Shown: positions 37,529-46,748, counted from the stretch's first letter. The stretch: 64,000 nt of DNA from Brasilonema angustatum HA4187-MV1 (GCA_019359695.1 JAHHGV010000008.1:62001-126000); one strand, 5' to 3'. Numbers and translations are program-made. The notes: generated by a model from the letters alone, not told the origin.

Positions 37529-38113
37529 TCATAAATTACAAATCTTCACTAAGTAAGGTGCAATATCTGCCAAAGGTAGGACTTTATCTGCGACTCCAGC
37601 GGCGATCGCCGCTTCAGGCATTATTGGACAAGCTGCTGTTGAAGGTTCCTGTACCACAGTTTTGCCGCCCCGTGCTTTGATTTTTTTCATCCCTTCAGTA
37701 CCATCATAATTTGCACCTGTCAAGAGGACTGCAATCAACCTTTCGGCATAAGTATCGGCAGCGGTTTCAAATAGCACATCTATTGACGGGCGTGCATAAG
37801 TTACAGGAGCATCAACGCATAAGGAAAAAGTTGGATAAGAAACCGTATCGCTTGTTACTTCTATCATCAAATGATAATCTGCTGGAGCTAAATATATATA
37901 GCCAGGCACAATTTCTTCTTTATCTTGCGGCTCGGTGACAACTAAAGCACTGTACTCCTGTAACGCGACTTTCAATTTTTGATCTGAAGATTTGTAGCGA
38001 TGCTGAACAATTGCTATAGGTACTGGGAAGTTTTTTGGCAATCCAGCGAGTAAAACTTCAAGGGCTTCTAACCCTCCCAAGGATGTACCAATAGCAATGA
38101 ATTGAATTGTCAT
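37529..38113 (-). CDS. CheB-type methylesterase domain protein
   Basis: A 194-residue stand-alone CheB catalytic domain with no receiver domain. The catalytic triad is visible: S11 in AIGTSLGGLEAL, H38 in AIVQHRYKSS and D137 in LLTGANYDGTEG. It removes methyl groups from glutamyl esters of receptor-like proteins. It follows cheR by 54 bases and precedes the hybrid kinase by 165. The triple CheR-CheB-hybrid kinase arrangement is common in Nostocales and probably controls a signalling pathway other than classical chemotaxis. Confidence 0.93.
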   Translation of the reverse strand: MTIQFIAIGTSLGGLEALEVLLAGLPKNFPVPIAIVQHRYKSSDQKLKVALQEYSALVVTEPQDKEEIVPGYIYLAPADYHLMIEVTSDTVSYPTFSLCVDAPVTYARPSIDVLFETAADTYAERLIAVLLTGANYDGTEGMKKIKARGGKTVVQEPSTAACPIMPEAAIAAGVADKVLPLADIAPYLVKICNL

Positions 38114-38167
38114 GAGTAGTGAGTGATAAGTCGTTAATACTTAGTAGTTTATGGTAATTATCAACAA

Positions 38168-38992
38168 CTATCGAATTTTACGGTAAAACTTTTCCCCACC
38201 TTCTAATTGCTCATAGTCTTGTTCATGCGGAGTGAACTTCATTGTTTCTTGACGTCCCAAACCCAAAATTCCGAACGGAACAAGGCTTTCATGAAAAAGA
38301 TTAAATACTCGCTCTTGTAAAACTTTATTAAAGTAAATTAAAACATTACGACATAAAATAATGTTAAATTCGTTGAAAGAATTATCGATTACTAAATTAT
38401 GTTGTGAAAAAATTATATTTTCTTTAAGAGAGGAAGAAAAAATAGCATGTTCATAAGCTGATGTATAATATTCTGAAAAAGCTTTTTTTCCACCTGCTTG
38501 CAAATAATTTTGAGTATAATCTTGCATTGCATCTAATGGATAAATTCCAGCTTTTGCTTTTTTTAAAACCATCTCATTGATATCAGTAGCATACAATCTA
38601 CAACGATGATAAAGTCTCTCTTCCTGGAGTAAAATTGCCAGAGAATAAACTTCTTCACCGCTAGAACATCCCGCATGCCAAATGCGAATGAAAGGATAAG
38701 TTCGTAATATTGGTACAACTTTTTTCCGAAACATCAAAAAAAAGTTAGGATCACGAAACATAGTCGTTACATTAACCGAGAGGCTACATAGAAATCTCTC
38801 CATACATTCGGGATCATGGAGAACTTTTTCTTGCAGTCCAGAAATAGTGGTTAAACTTTCGGCTCGAATAATTTTCCAAATTCGTCGTTTGAGTGAAGCT
38901 AAGGCATAATTTCTAAAATCAAATCCGTAATAACGATGTATGCCTTCTAATAACAATTGAATTTCAATATCTTCAAGCTGTTCTTTCAGCAT
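38168..38992 (-). CDS. CheR-type protein-glutamate methyltransferase
   Basis: A protein of 274 residues from ATG at 38992 (MLKEQLEDIEIQLLLEGIH). An N-terminal helical CheR domain with DFRNYALASLKRRI is followed by the SAM-binding domain, whose motif IWHAGCSSGEEVYSLAILL lies near residue 105. LYATDINEMVLKKA and the later NIILCRNVLIYF are typical CheR segments. A longer frame would start at 39022, but those ten residues are encoded inside an inverted-repeat element, so the ATG at 38992 is preferred. It starts the cheR-cheB-kinase series. Confidence 0.93.
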   Translation of the reverse strand: MLKEQLEDIEIQLLLEGIHRYYGFDFRNYALASLKRRIWKIIRAESLTTISGLQEKVLHDPECMERFLCSLSVNVTTMFRDPNFFLMFRKKVVPILRTYPFIRIWHAGCSSGEEVYSLAILLQEERLYHRCRLYATDINEMVLKKAKAGIYPLDAMQDYTQNYLQAGGKKAFSEYYTSAYEHAIFSSSLKENIIFSQHNLVIDNSFNEFNIILCRNVLIYFNKVLQERVFNLFHESLVPFGILGLGRQETMKFTPHEQDYEQLEGGEKFYRKIR

Positions 38993-39115
38993 ATATAGGA
39001 ATCCAGTTTTGTTTATGAACATACTCGTGAAGAGAGGGAATGCTTAACAGGGAACACCCGATCGCTTAATGTAAACTATACCTAGTTGAGCAAAAATAAA
39101 ATAGGATTTTTATAT
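38993..39115. repeat. MITE-like element abutting the cheR start
   Basis: Inverted ends ATATAGGAATCC (38993) and GGATTTTTATAT (39104-39115) match the family at 27669-27790. The element starts at the base next to the cheR ATG, so the native leader of cheR has been displaced. Confidence 0.72.
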
Positions 39116-39270
39116 AAGGTGTTTTCTTTAAAAGGATGGTTAAGATCATAGGAAAACCGCAAAATATCAATTATTAAATTAGTGTATAAAAAAACATGTA
39201 AATTTCAGTTATAAATAATGTCCAGTATACATCGTTCTTTCAAACTTATGGGATATACTTGCACCATAAT

Positions 39271-40434
39271 ATGAAGAATCAAAATATGCTACATCAAAAC
39301 CTTAGAAAATTAGTCTCGTTCAGTTTTATAAGTTTTTGCTTTTGCTTGGGTCTTGGTATAGGATTATTCATCCGCTTCGGACAATTGCAGCGAACAAACG
39401 CCTCTACGACATCTACTGAGACAGAACCAATTCCGTTTTCTATACCAGAGTATACATCTCCAGACACGATCACAATTCAAGCTGTGGGAGATGTTATTCC
39501 TGGCACAAATTACCCTAACTACAAACTTCCACGTAACCGCAATCTGCTTTTCCCAAACTCAGTCAGAGCATATTTACAAAGAAGCGATATTTTGTTTGGC
39601 AATTTTGAAAGCAGTTTAACAAACTACCCTTATAGCACCAAGGATATCACTCAAGGAGCAGTTTTTGCTTTTCGCTCTCCACCCACTTATGCTCAGCTTT
39701 TAGCTGATGTTGGGTTTGATGTGATGAATATAGCAAATAACCATGCTTTAGATTTTGGTTCAGTGGGATTTAAAGACACAGTTAAGAATCTTAAAGCTGC
39801 TGGTATTGAAACATTAGGTCACAAAAACCAAATTCTCTTGCTAGAAGTGAATAATATTGTTGTTGGCATGATTGGGTTTGCTCCCTATGAATCTTATAAT
39901 TCTATTCTCGATTTAGAAGCAGCCAAAGCACTGGTACAAAAAGCGAAGACACAAGCAAGTGTTGTGATTGTATCAATGCATGCAGGAGCAGAAGGAACTG
40001 ATGCACTGCGCGTTCACAATAAAACTGAGTTTTTTTATGGAGAAAACCGAGGAAATTCTATTGAGTTTGCCCGGACAATGATTGATGCAGGTGCAGATTT
40101 AGTTATCGGACATGGTCCTCATGTTCCAAGAGCTATTGAAATTTATAATGGAAAACTCATCGCTTATTCTTTGGGAAACTTTTTAGGATACCGAACTTTA
40201 TCCACAACTGCTGAAACTGGGTATTCAATGATATTAGAAGTGAAACTAAATTCAAAAGGAGATTTGGTGTTCGGGAAAATTATCCCTGTTCACCTTGATG
40301 CTCAAGGAATTCCTCATATTGACCAGCATTTCAGGACAGTGGGACTGTTGCGTTATTTGAATAATAAAGATTTCCCTGATGATTTAGTGAAGATTAATAA
40401 AAAGGGTGAAATTGTATTGGCTGATAAGAAATAG
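39271..40434 (+). CDS. CapA-family metallophosphatase-like protein
   Basis: A 387-residue protein from the ATG at 39271. A possible TTG start lies four codons upstream. The N-terminus is a membrane anchor or signal (KLVSFSFISFCFCLGLGIGL). The CapA/PgsA fold follows: AVGDVIPGTNYPN, FGNFESSLTN, MNIANNHALDFG, VVSMHAGAEG and IGHGPHVPRAIE, with IAYSLGNFLGY near the end. The NNH and GHGPH histidines are the expected metal ligands. CapA proteins act in poly-gamma-glutamate or capsule synthesis in other bacteria; the role here is likely in the cell envelope, but not proven. Confidence 0.9.
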   Translation: MKNQNMLHQNLRKLVSFSFISFCFCLGLGIGLFIRFGQLQRTNASTTSTETEPIPFSIPEYTSPDTITIQAVGDVIPGTNYPNYKLPRNRNLLFPNSVRAYLQRSDILFGNFESSLTNYPYSTKDITQGAVFAFRSPPTYAQLLADVGFDVMNIANNHALDFGSVGFKDTVKNLKAAGIETLGHKNQILLLEVNNIVVGMIGFAPYESYNSILDLEAAKALVQKAKTQASVVIVSMHAGAEGTDALRVHNKTEFFYGENRGNSIEFARTMIDAGADLVIGHGPHVPRAIEIYNGKLIAYSLGNFLGYRTLSTTAETGYSMILEVKLNSKGDLVFGKIIPVHLDAQGIPHIDQHFRTVGLLRYLNNKDFPDDLVKINKKGEIVLADKK

Positions 40435-40455
40435 GTTGCAACGGATGCAATAATT

Positions 40456-41484
40456 TTAATTTTTTATTTGATTCCGGAGTAAGCCTAAACTTAAAACGAA
40501 CATACTCACCAATAAAGTTACACCTTGAGGTTCAGGGACTGAAGTTGATTTCGTCCCTCTTGTCACCGCATATATTTTACTTGCTGAAGGCTCTCCTTCA
40601 AAAAATGTAGAGAACAGAAAGTCTCCCGTCACCGGATCAATAGTTGCTCCCATCACTCCAGTCAGAGATGTTGGTGAGTGAAAGCCAAGTCCGGTGATAA
40701 AATCTCGACGGGTATTGGCGATCACATCTCCATTTGCATCTATTGTATAAGCAGAAACGCTGCTGTTATCATATTCTTCAATTAACAGACTGTCTTCAAA
40801 AAAGCCAGGATTTCCTGCTTTTACATAGAAAAAACCATCCAGTCCACCATCAAGCTGAACACTTCTGGTGGGCGTTGCAATATCATATGTACCTGAGCTA
40901 TCTGGAGTGATAGTTGTGTCATAAAAAATATTACTTGTATAAGAAGTTATTTTAAGCCGACCTGCTCCAGCAAATCCTTCAGGGACAAAGTTCAATGCAC
41001 CTGTGGAAGCAGCAAAGCCAAGAGTGTTTAAATCAATTTGTTTATTAGGACTACTGCTACCAGGCTTTATTTGACCAATGCTGTTGTCAGGATAGGACGT
41101 ATAGAACAACACATCAGCTTTGGGACTATAAGCTAAACCAGCATCAATTCCTCCTGTGCTGATTCCGGGGGCTTGTGTCAAAAAGGATGGGATACCAAAA
41201 TCAGTGATGTGATTGTTACTATCACGGCTGACTTCAACTGCATAAATTCCTGCATCTGGGGTATCAGCTAAACCGCTGATTAACAGCGTATTAGGTTCTC
41301 CTGGCTGAAATGTTATTCCACCATAAGCAGGTGGAATTTGTTCGATTGAACCGAGATCTGTTATTGAATAAAAATTTGAGAAATCTGATGCCAGTTTTGG
41401 TGTCACTGTTGCTCCCAACGCTTGACTTATTACTGCAAACGCAAGGAACATTCCTCCAGCAGCAGCCATGAAGAAATTTTTCAT
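40456..41484 (-). CDS. Secreted PEP-CTERM protein with DUF-type propeller character
   Basis: A 342-residue exported protein. The signal peptide is MAAAGGMFLAFAVISQALG, with cleavage after the ALGA region. The central part has repeated blade-like segments (GGIDAGLAYSPKADVLFYTS, GFHSPTSLTGVMGATIDPVTG, DFLFSTFFEGEPS). The C-terminus is a PEP-CTERM tail, SVPEPQGVTLLVSMFVLSLG followed by Arg/Lys. It is the third PEP-CTERM protein of the window. Function unknown; the export and sorting signals are clear. Confidence 0.85.
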   Translation of the reverse strand: MKNFFMAAAGGMFLAFAVISQALGATVTPKLASDFSNFYSITDLGSIEQIPPAYGGITFQPGEPNTLLISGLADTPDAGIYAVEVSRDSNNHITDFGIPSFLTQAPGISTGGIDAGLAYSPKADVLFYTSYPDNSIGQIKPGSSSPNKQIDLNTLGFAASTGALNFVPEGFAGAGRLKITSYTSNIFYDTTITPDSSGTYDIATPTRSVQLDGGLDGFFYVKAGNPGFFEDSLLIEEYDNSSVSAYTIDANGDVIANTRRDFITGLGFHSPTSLTGVMGATIDPVTGDFLFSTFFEGEPSASKIYAVTRGTKSTSVPEPQGVTLLVSMFVLSLGLLRNQIKN

Positions 41485-41878
41485 ACACAGTTATTCTCTA
41501 AGTAGCAATACTTTATCTTACTTTTTTTAACTATGTTTGTCAGTAATATTATTTAGATCAGGGAACAGTGAACAGGGACTGATAACTGATAACTGATCGC
41601 TGGTAACTGGTAACTGCTATATATCAATTCAAAAAATGTTTGCGACAAATAACCCCACCCACCCTATCGGGCACCCTCCGCTTAGCAACTACGGTGTACA
41701 CACAAGTCATCCTATGACTCAAAATTTCCTTAGAACCTCACCCTGCCCTATTGGGCATCCCTCTCCTTGGCAAGGAGAGGGAAAGATTTTAGCTACGCTA
41801 AAAGCGAGGGTGAGGTTTCGCTAGAGATGTGTATAGAAGTTAAACTCCTTATGGCGCATAGGGGTAAAAGGATGGGGC
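41485..41878. other. Intergenic repeat-rich gap
   Basis: About 390 bases with no real gene. It contains heptamer-like repeats (GATAACTGATAACTGATC around 41581), a block with ACCCACCCTATCGGGCACCC and the pair CTCACCCTGCCC/GAGGGTGAGG. These are typical Nostocales intergenic repeats. Confidence 0.5.
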
Positions 41879-41986
41879 TTGATCGATCGCATTTCTTTCG
41901 TAGTCATGAAGGAAGCGGGAGTAAGTCAAGCTTTGACTTTTGATCAGCATTTCGTACAAGCAGGGTTTCAGGCGTTGATGAGGTAA
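41879..41986 (+). pseudogene. C-terminal remnant of a PIN-domain (VapC-like) toxin
   Basis: The frame ending at the TAA 41984-41986 reads LIDRISFVVMKEAGVSQALT followed by FDQHFVQAGFQALMR. This matches the end of VapC-type PIN ribonucleases, which have a D..SF.VM segment and a TFD.HF..AGF tail with the last catalytic aspartates. The upstream 100 or so residues are missing and no antitoxin gene is next to it. It is a decayed fragment, about 36 residues. Confidence 0.65.
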
Positions 41987-42210
41987 AAAACACCCCTCGA
42001 CTGCTTTGAGAGGATTTTGTTGCCAATATCGATTAGGAGGTTTTGTGCGATCGCCTAGGGTTAGAAACCCCAGCCTAATAGCAAAAGTTCTCTCAAGAGG
42101 ACTAAATTCTTTCGGTGATTTAGTTTTCAGTCTACTTAAGTAGACTTATACTATTAGCCCATAACTTGAGTTATGGGCGGATGAGATTGCTCGAAGATCT
42201 CAACAAATTA
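41987..42210. repeat. Palindrome-rich gap downstream of larE
   Basis: Contains AGTCTACTTAAGTAGACT (42129-42146) and CCCATAACTTGAGTTATGGG (42158-42177), both perfect palindromes, plus AGGGTTAGAAACCCC. The second could end larE transcription. They are common dispersed palindromes in this group. Confidence 0.6.
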
Positions 42211-43038
42211 TTATTTCACACTCGCAACTTCTCGATTCAAAACTTGATTTAACTTCCCACTACGAAAACCTTCCAAATCTAATGTGACGTAAATAAAACC
42301 AAACTCCTGAAAAGCAGAAATAATTGATTGCAAATCAGTTTTTAAAACAAAATCTTTGATTTGTTCTGGCGGTAATTCAATTCGTGCTGTATCTCCCTCA
42401 GAACGCACTCGCAAATTCTGATAACCCAACTTGCGTAAATAAATTTCTGCCCTACCGACTCGTTGTAACTTAGTTACGGTAATCTCTTCACCGTAGGGAA
42501 AGCGTGAACTCAGACATGGTTGCGCAGGTTTCTCCCACCAAGGTAAACCGAGTTCTTGGGAAATTTGGCGGACTTGCGCTTTGGTGATACCGATTTCTGC
42601 TAAGGGCGATCGCGCACCTCTTTCTTTTGCTGCTTGAATTCCTGGGCGATAATCATGTAAGTCATCCGCGTTGACTCCATCCACCACATACGGATAACCC
42701 AACTCAATCGCTAAAGGTTTGAGGGTGTCGTGCAGTTCACTTTTGCAAAAGTAACAGCGGTTCACAGGGTTGGAGGTGTAATTGGGATTTTCCATCTCGT
42801 GTGTTGAAATAATTTGATGACGAATCCCAATCGTCGCTGCTTGCAAAGAGGCGTCTTCTAACTCTTCTGGTAACAGTGAGGGAGACATAGCTGTGACAGC
42901 CAAAGCGCGATCGCCTAAAACATCATAAGCCACCTTGGCTACCAAAGTGCTATCCACTCCGCCAGAGTAAGCTATCAAAGCCTGCTCCATTTCTACAAAT
43001 AATGCTTTTAATTTTTCAAGTTTTTCTGTTAGCATCAT
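42211..43038 (-). CDS. larE: LarE, ATP-dependent sacrificial sulfur transferase
   Basis: A 275-residue PP-loop enzyme that donates its own cysteine sulfur to build the nickel-pincer nucleotide cofactor. The PP-loop SGGVDST lies at residues 25-31, NRCYFCKSEL near residue 85, and the cysteine of QPCLSSRFPYG near residue 174 corresponds to the sacrificial residue. The start is placed at the ATG 43038; a TTG two codons upstream is less likely. No larB or larC is next to it, which is normal in cyanobacteria, where larE homologs often stand alone. A sulfur-transfer role is likely; the acceptor is not evident. Confidence 0.9.
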   Translation of the reverse strand: MMLTEKLEKLKALFVEMEQALIAYSGGVDSTLVAKVAYDVLGDRALAVTAMSPSLLPEELEDASLQAATIGIRHQIISTHEMENPNYTSNPVNRCYFCKSELHDTLKPLAIELGYPYVVDGVNADDLHDYRPGIQAAKERGARSPLAEIGITKAQVRQISQELGLPWWEKPAQPCLSSRFPYGEEITVTKLQRVGRAEIYLRKLGYQNLRVRSEGDTARIELPPEQIKDFVLKTDLQSIISAFQEFGFIYVTLDLEGFRSGKLNQVLNREVASVK

Positions 43039-43120
43039 TTCCAATCTTGTCTAAACGGTATCGCGCCCCATCAATTCCATTTTAGGTGGGCAATAAAGGA
43101 TTGAGGGAAAAAGATACAGC

Positions 43121-43205
43121 AGTTACCAGTTACCAGTTACCAGCGATCAGTTATCAGTTACCAGTTATCAGTCCCTGTTCACTGTTCCCTGTTCCCTGTT
43201 CCCTA
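43121..43205. repeat. Short tandemly repeated heptamers (STRR)
   Basis: Runs of GTTACCA and TTATCAG heptamers followed by TGTTCCC heptamers fill most of the larE-permease gap. The reverse complement, GGGAACA, recurs at 27465, 27712 and 39050. Similar runs are at 51160-51195 and 57740-57813. Confidence 0.8.
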
Positions 43206-43245
43206 TTTCCTGCTATACAAGTTATAAATTTTAGATGTCAGGACT

Positions 43246-44112
43246 ATGAATGCACAATTCGCTCAATTAATTGTTAACGGTATTGCTTTGGGTAGCATTA
43301 TCGCTTTAGCATCTGTTGGACTTACTCTCACTTACGGGATTTTACGGTTATCTAACTTTGCTCACGGTGACTTTTTAACGTTGGGAGCTTATCTGACGCT
43401 GCTTGTTAATAGCTTTGGTGTTAATATTTGGCTGTCTATGGTAATAGCTGCAATTGGCACAGTAGCAGCAATGCTGTTGTCGGAAAAGTTGCTATGGTCC
43501 CATATGCGTTCTATCCGTGCCACTTCCACCACTCTTATTATTATCTCTATCGGGCTTGCCTTATTTCTTCGTAATGGCATTATCCTTATCTGGGGCGGTA
43601 GTAACAAAACTTACGATTTGCCCGTGGTTCCGGCTATGGATATTCTGGGTGTGAGAGTACCCCAAAATCAATTGTTGGTTTTGTTCCTAGCTATTGCAGC
43701 AATTGTTGCATTACACTACATTTTACAAAACACCAAAATTGGCAAGGGAATGCGAGCAGTTGCCGACGATTTAGATTTAGCTCGGGTTTCTGGTATTAAT
43801 GTAGACAAAATTATTTTATGGACTTGGGTGATTGCTGGCACTCTGACATCCTTGGGTGGAAGTATGTACGGCTTGATTGGAGCCGTGCGACCAAATATGG
43901 GATGGTATTTGATTTTACCTTTATTTGCCTCAGTTATTTTAGGAGGAATTGGCAACCCCTACGGTGCGATCGCAGGAGCTTTTATCATTGGTATTGCCCA
44001 AGAAACGAGTACTGTATTGCTGGGTGCTCAGTATAAACAAGGCGTAGCGTTGTTACTCATGATTTTAGTGTTGCTCATTCGTCCCAAAGGTTTGTTCAAA
44101 GGTACGATTTGA
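43246..44112 (+). CDS. LivH-type branched-chain/neutral amino acid ABC permease
   Basis: A 288-residue polytopic inner-membrane permease of the LivH family. It begins QLIVNGIALGSIIALASVGL, has the SNFAHGDFLTLGAY segment near residue 40, and the ABC-coupling loop RAVADDLDLARVSGINVDK near residue 180. About eight membrane segments. In Anabaena the N-I neutral amino acid transporter has such permeases (NatC/NatD), and this could be one; no partner ATPase, second permease or binding protein adjoins it, so the gene is an orphan of a scattered system. Confidence 0.9.
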   Translation: MNAQFAQLIVNGIALGSIIALASVGLTLTYGILRLSNFAHGDFLTLGAYLTLLVNSFGVNIWLSMVIAAIGTVAAMLLSEKLLWSHMRSIRATSTTLIIISIGLALFLRNGIILIWGGSNKTYDLPVVPAMDILGVRVPQNQLLVLFLAIAAIVALHYILQNTKIGKGMRAVADDLDLARVSGINVDKIILWTWVIAGTLTSLGGSMYGLIGAVRPNMGWYLILPLFASVILGGIGNPYGAIAGAFIIGIAQETSTVLLGAQYKQGVALLLMILVLLIRPKGLFKGTI

Positions 44113-44269
44113 GAAATTAAGTAGCGATCATGAACACAGTTGATGACGGCTACTTAATACCCATGAATCCAGCGCGCGTGTTACCTCACCCCGGTTTTGG
44201 CGTAAGCCAAAACCTCCCCTCTCCTTAATAAGGCTATCCATTACCCGGATCTTTCTTAACATTTCACCG

Positions 44270-45189
44270 AAAGCAGGCGGGAGTAGAGTTGTAAAGGAAG
44301 AGTCCAGTTGGAGGAGTTGACATGGAGAAGTAGATGTGTATCGAACCGAAACATTGATGTAGGCGTTCTAACTTGTAGGACAAAAAGTTGACGAATGTTC
44401 CCCATCCTGTATCAGATATCGCCTTTGCTAGTTTGTGGTTCGCCACTGCGTTGCGGAGAGCAGCGCCTTGCGGAGAGAAGTTTGAGCGGTGAGTCCAGCC
44501 CCCGTCTTGGCGGTTTCCGTCACGGAGCGCGTAGCGTCTGGTGCAGGAGATTGGGGGACTGGCGAACCCGGAGGGAGGTTTCCTCCGTAGACGCTTTGCG
44601 GCTTGCCGCAGGCATCAAAGCTTCGGAGGGTTCCCCCCGTTGTGGCAAGTGGCGAACCCGTGAGGGTTACGTACCATGCCCTTGACATTCAGGTTTTCAA
44701 CTACTACGACTTGATTATTATCAACTATCTTTTTCGATAGTTTGTGTAAGTAATCTTGGCGGATATTGCTAACTTGTTCGTATACCCTAGCTACAATCTT
44801 TGTTGCTTTTCTACAGCGATTATTACTACCTTTTACTTTGCGTGCAGTAATACGTTGTTTTTTGGCTAGCTTTTTCTCATATTTAGCTAAGTGTTTAGGA
44901 TTCGGATATTTGGAAACTTTTTCGCCATCATAGGTAATTGCAAAATCCTTTATTCCTAAATCAATACTGACTACCTTTCCCTCTGAATTTGATGTTGGGT
45001 AGTCACCCTCATATTCCATCAACATAGAAGCATAGTATTTACCCGATGGACATTTGCTGATAGTGACAGTCTTTATAGTCCCATCAACTGAGCGATGTAT
45101 TTTTGCTCTTACAATGCCCAATGTCCCAGGAAACTTCAAACAGTTATCGACTTGTTTTACGCTCTGGGGATTATTGGAAAGGTAATTTT
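44270..45189 (-). pseudogene. tnpB: TnpB of IS200/IS605 type, truncated and interrupted
   Basis: A fragment of TnpB. It begins near 45189 with NYLSNNPQSVKQVDN, continues CLKFPGTLGIVRAKIHRS, and has the RuvC-I aspartate in VSIDLGIKDFAIT and the RuvC-II glutamate in VVVVENLNVKGMVRN. At codon RN (44669) it is interrupted by a 228-base repeat. The coding sequence then resumes at 44437 with HKLAKAISDTGWG and VNFLSYKLER, after which it no longer matches. The N-terminal third and the RuvC-III/zinc-finger end are missing. No TnpA is seen. Inactive as a nuclease. Confidence 0.88.
44441..44668. repeat. 228-base GC-rich element inserted in tnpB
   Basis: The uninterrupted tnpB can be rebuilt exactly by joining 44440 to 44669. 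The insert is flanked by the triplet GTT at 44438-44440 and 44666-44668, possibly a target duplication. It is GC-rich with inner palindromes (GCGGAGAGCAGCGC, CACGGAGCGCGTAGCG, TTTCCGTCACGG) like the elements at 17600 and 54500. Confidence 0.85.
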
Positions 45190-45252
45190 GGAGAGGCTTA
45201 GCCTCCCCAAGCTATTCCCGGGCAAAGCGTGGGAACGAGAAATATTCACCAA

Positions 45253-45795
45253 TCATGCAGATACCAAGCGTCGCAAAGATTCAGAACGGCGTTTTGCTGT
45301 GGCATTATTTGGCTGAATTTTCAGGGCGTCTTCATAAGCTTGCAGGGCTTGAGCATTTAATTTTTTCCGCTCGTATGCATGACCAAGATTATTCATTCCT
45401 ACCACATAATCAGGTTTGATTTTCAGAGCTTCTTTATACTGGCGAATAGCTAAGTCATACTGTTCTTGAGCAAAGTAAGCATAGCCTAACCCATTGTAAA
45501 TATAGGCTATATTTTCTTCTTCTTTTTCGCCTTCTTCCCTTTCTTCTTCAGCAGCTTTGAGAGCTTTTTGAAAGAGAGTTATCGCTTGGGAAAATAGTTT
45601 TTTCTCAGAATAAATACTGGCTAACTCGTAATATTCTTGAGTGGTACCGTTTTCTTTGGTCAGTTTTTTTCGCAACCTTGACATGGAACCTTCAACTCTA
45701 CGACTTTTGAAGACCTGGCGGAAAATACTGACAACTGCAATTAAGAGCAGACCGACTAAAACTGACAGATAAATAGTTGCTAGATTGCTATCCAT
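45253..45795 (-). CDS. Membrane-anchored TPR protein
   Basis: A 180-residue protein with one N-terminal membrane segment (IYLSVLVGLLLIAVVSIF, residues 8-25) and a basic cytosolic stretch. About three TPR units follow, including YELASIYSEKKLFSQAITLF, YIYNGLGYAYFAQEQYDLAI and GMNNLGHAYERKKLNAQALQ. A Lys/Glu-rich linker EEEREEGEKEEE separates the first two. TPRs mediate protein-protein contacts, and a thylakoid or plasma membrane scaffold role is likely. The end lies about 60 bases from the tnpB remnant. Confidence 0.85.
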   Translation of the reverse strand: MDSNLATIYLSVLVGLLLIAVVSIFRQVFKSRRVEGSMSRLRKKLTKENGTTQEYYELASIYSEKKLFSQAITLFQKALKAAEEEREEGEKEEENIAYIYNGLGYAYFAQEQYDLAIRQYKEALKIKPDYVVGMNNLGHAYERKKLNAQALQAYEDALKIQPNNATAKRRSESLRRLVSA

Positions 45796-45911
45796 TGTAT
45801 TTAGTAAAAGTTTCTTCTTATCTATATATCAGCTTATATGAAACAATGAAAATTATGAATTATGAATACTAAAAAATTTCATTTATAATTTCTAACTGAG
45901 AGGTTCCTAAT

Positions 45912-46736
45912 TTAGCGTAATCCCCAATATGTAGCGCGTTGCTTAAGCCACCCAGAATTAATATAACGGGCAATGGCTTGGTTAACCTGTCTTCGTAATG
46001 GATCGTACTGCAATCCCTTGGGCATGACCACAGATAACGGTTGGGTTGAGAGCTTAGCTGAAAGTAAGCGATATTGGGGATATTGTTGCACCCAACTACT
46101 TAAAACACTAGCATCTGCGGCAAAGGCATCGGCTGCGTTATTTTCTAACAGTGCGAAGGCTGCTTGATAAGAATCTACTCCCACTAACTCAGCTTTTGGT
46201 ATATAATAGCGCACATCGGCAATAGTGCTGGAATTGTTGAGGACGGCAACTTTCCGTTTTCCCAAATCACTTAGTCTTTGAAATAATGTGTTTTTTGTGA
46301 CTAATACAGTGCCATCGAAGTAGTAAGGAACACTGAAGCTGACTAAGCGAGAACGTGAGGCAGTTGCTGTAACTCTGGCGATCGCCAGATCAACTTTATG
46401 ATCCAAAACTGCGGATAGGCGATCGCTATTGGTAACTGGTTGTAATTTCACTGCATCTGCTTTGCCTAGTAAGTCTGCTGCCAATGCCTTAGCTAAATCA
46501 ATTTCTAAGCCTTGTAAGTTACCGTTTGTATCTCTAAATCCTAACGGAGGCAAGTTATCTTTAACGGCAATCCTGATGTAGCCCCGCCGCTGAATTTCGG
46601 ACATTTCTGCGGCAGATGCTGATAGTTGTGTATCTGCGACTGTGACAATGGAAAAAGTCAAGAGGAAAAAAATGGCAGCGGATATCAGCAGATGTAACCG
46701 ACAACCTGCTTTCCATCTGTTACATCCGATGTCCAT
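45912..46736 (-). CDS. Family 3 extracellular solute-binding protein
   Basis: A 274-residue periplasmic binding protein for amino acids or similar solutes. The signal peptide spans roughly residues 10-40 (LHLLISAAIFFLLTFSIVTV, then SASA). The family 3 domain starts IQRRGYIRIAVKDNLPPLGF, and LQGLEIDLAKALAADLLG and DLAIARVTATASRSRLVSFS are typical. No permease or ATPase gene is adjacent. It lies only 12 bases downstream of rplT on the same strand, an unusual neighbour, so partial read-through from the ribosomal operon is possible. Confidence 0.9.
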   Translation of the reverse strand: MDIGCNRWKAGCRLHLLISAAIFFLLTFSIVTVADTQLSASAAEMSEIQRRGYIRIAVKDNLPPLGFRDTNGNLQGLEIDLAKALAADLLGKADAVKLQPVTNSDRLSAVLDHKVDLAIARVTATASRSRLVSFSVPYYFDGTVLVTKNTLFQRLSDLGKRKVAVLNNSSTIADVRYYIPKAELVGVDSYQAAFALLENNAADAFAADASVLSSWVQQYPQYRLLSAKLSTQPLSVVMPKGLQYDPLRRQVNQAIARYINSGWLKQRATYWGLR

Positions 46737-46748
46737 CTGTTTCCACCT

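Noticed and set aside
43121-43205. Heptamer runs considered as a CRISPR array
   Set aside because: Units are contiguous 7-mers without spacers; they are short tandemly repeated sequences.
44395-44685. 96-codon plus-strand frame over the tnpB insert
   Set aside because: It lies entirely in the GC-rich repeat and tnpB antisense; its Arg/Gly/Ser composition is that of the repeat.
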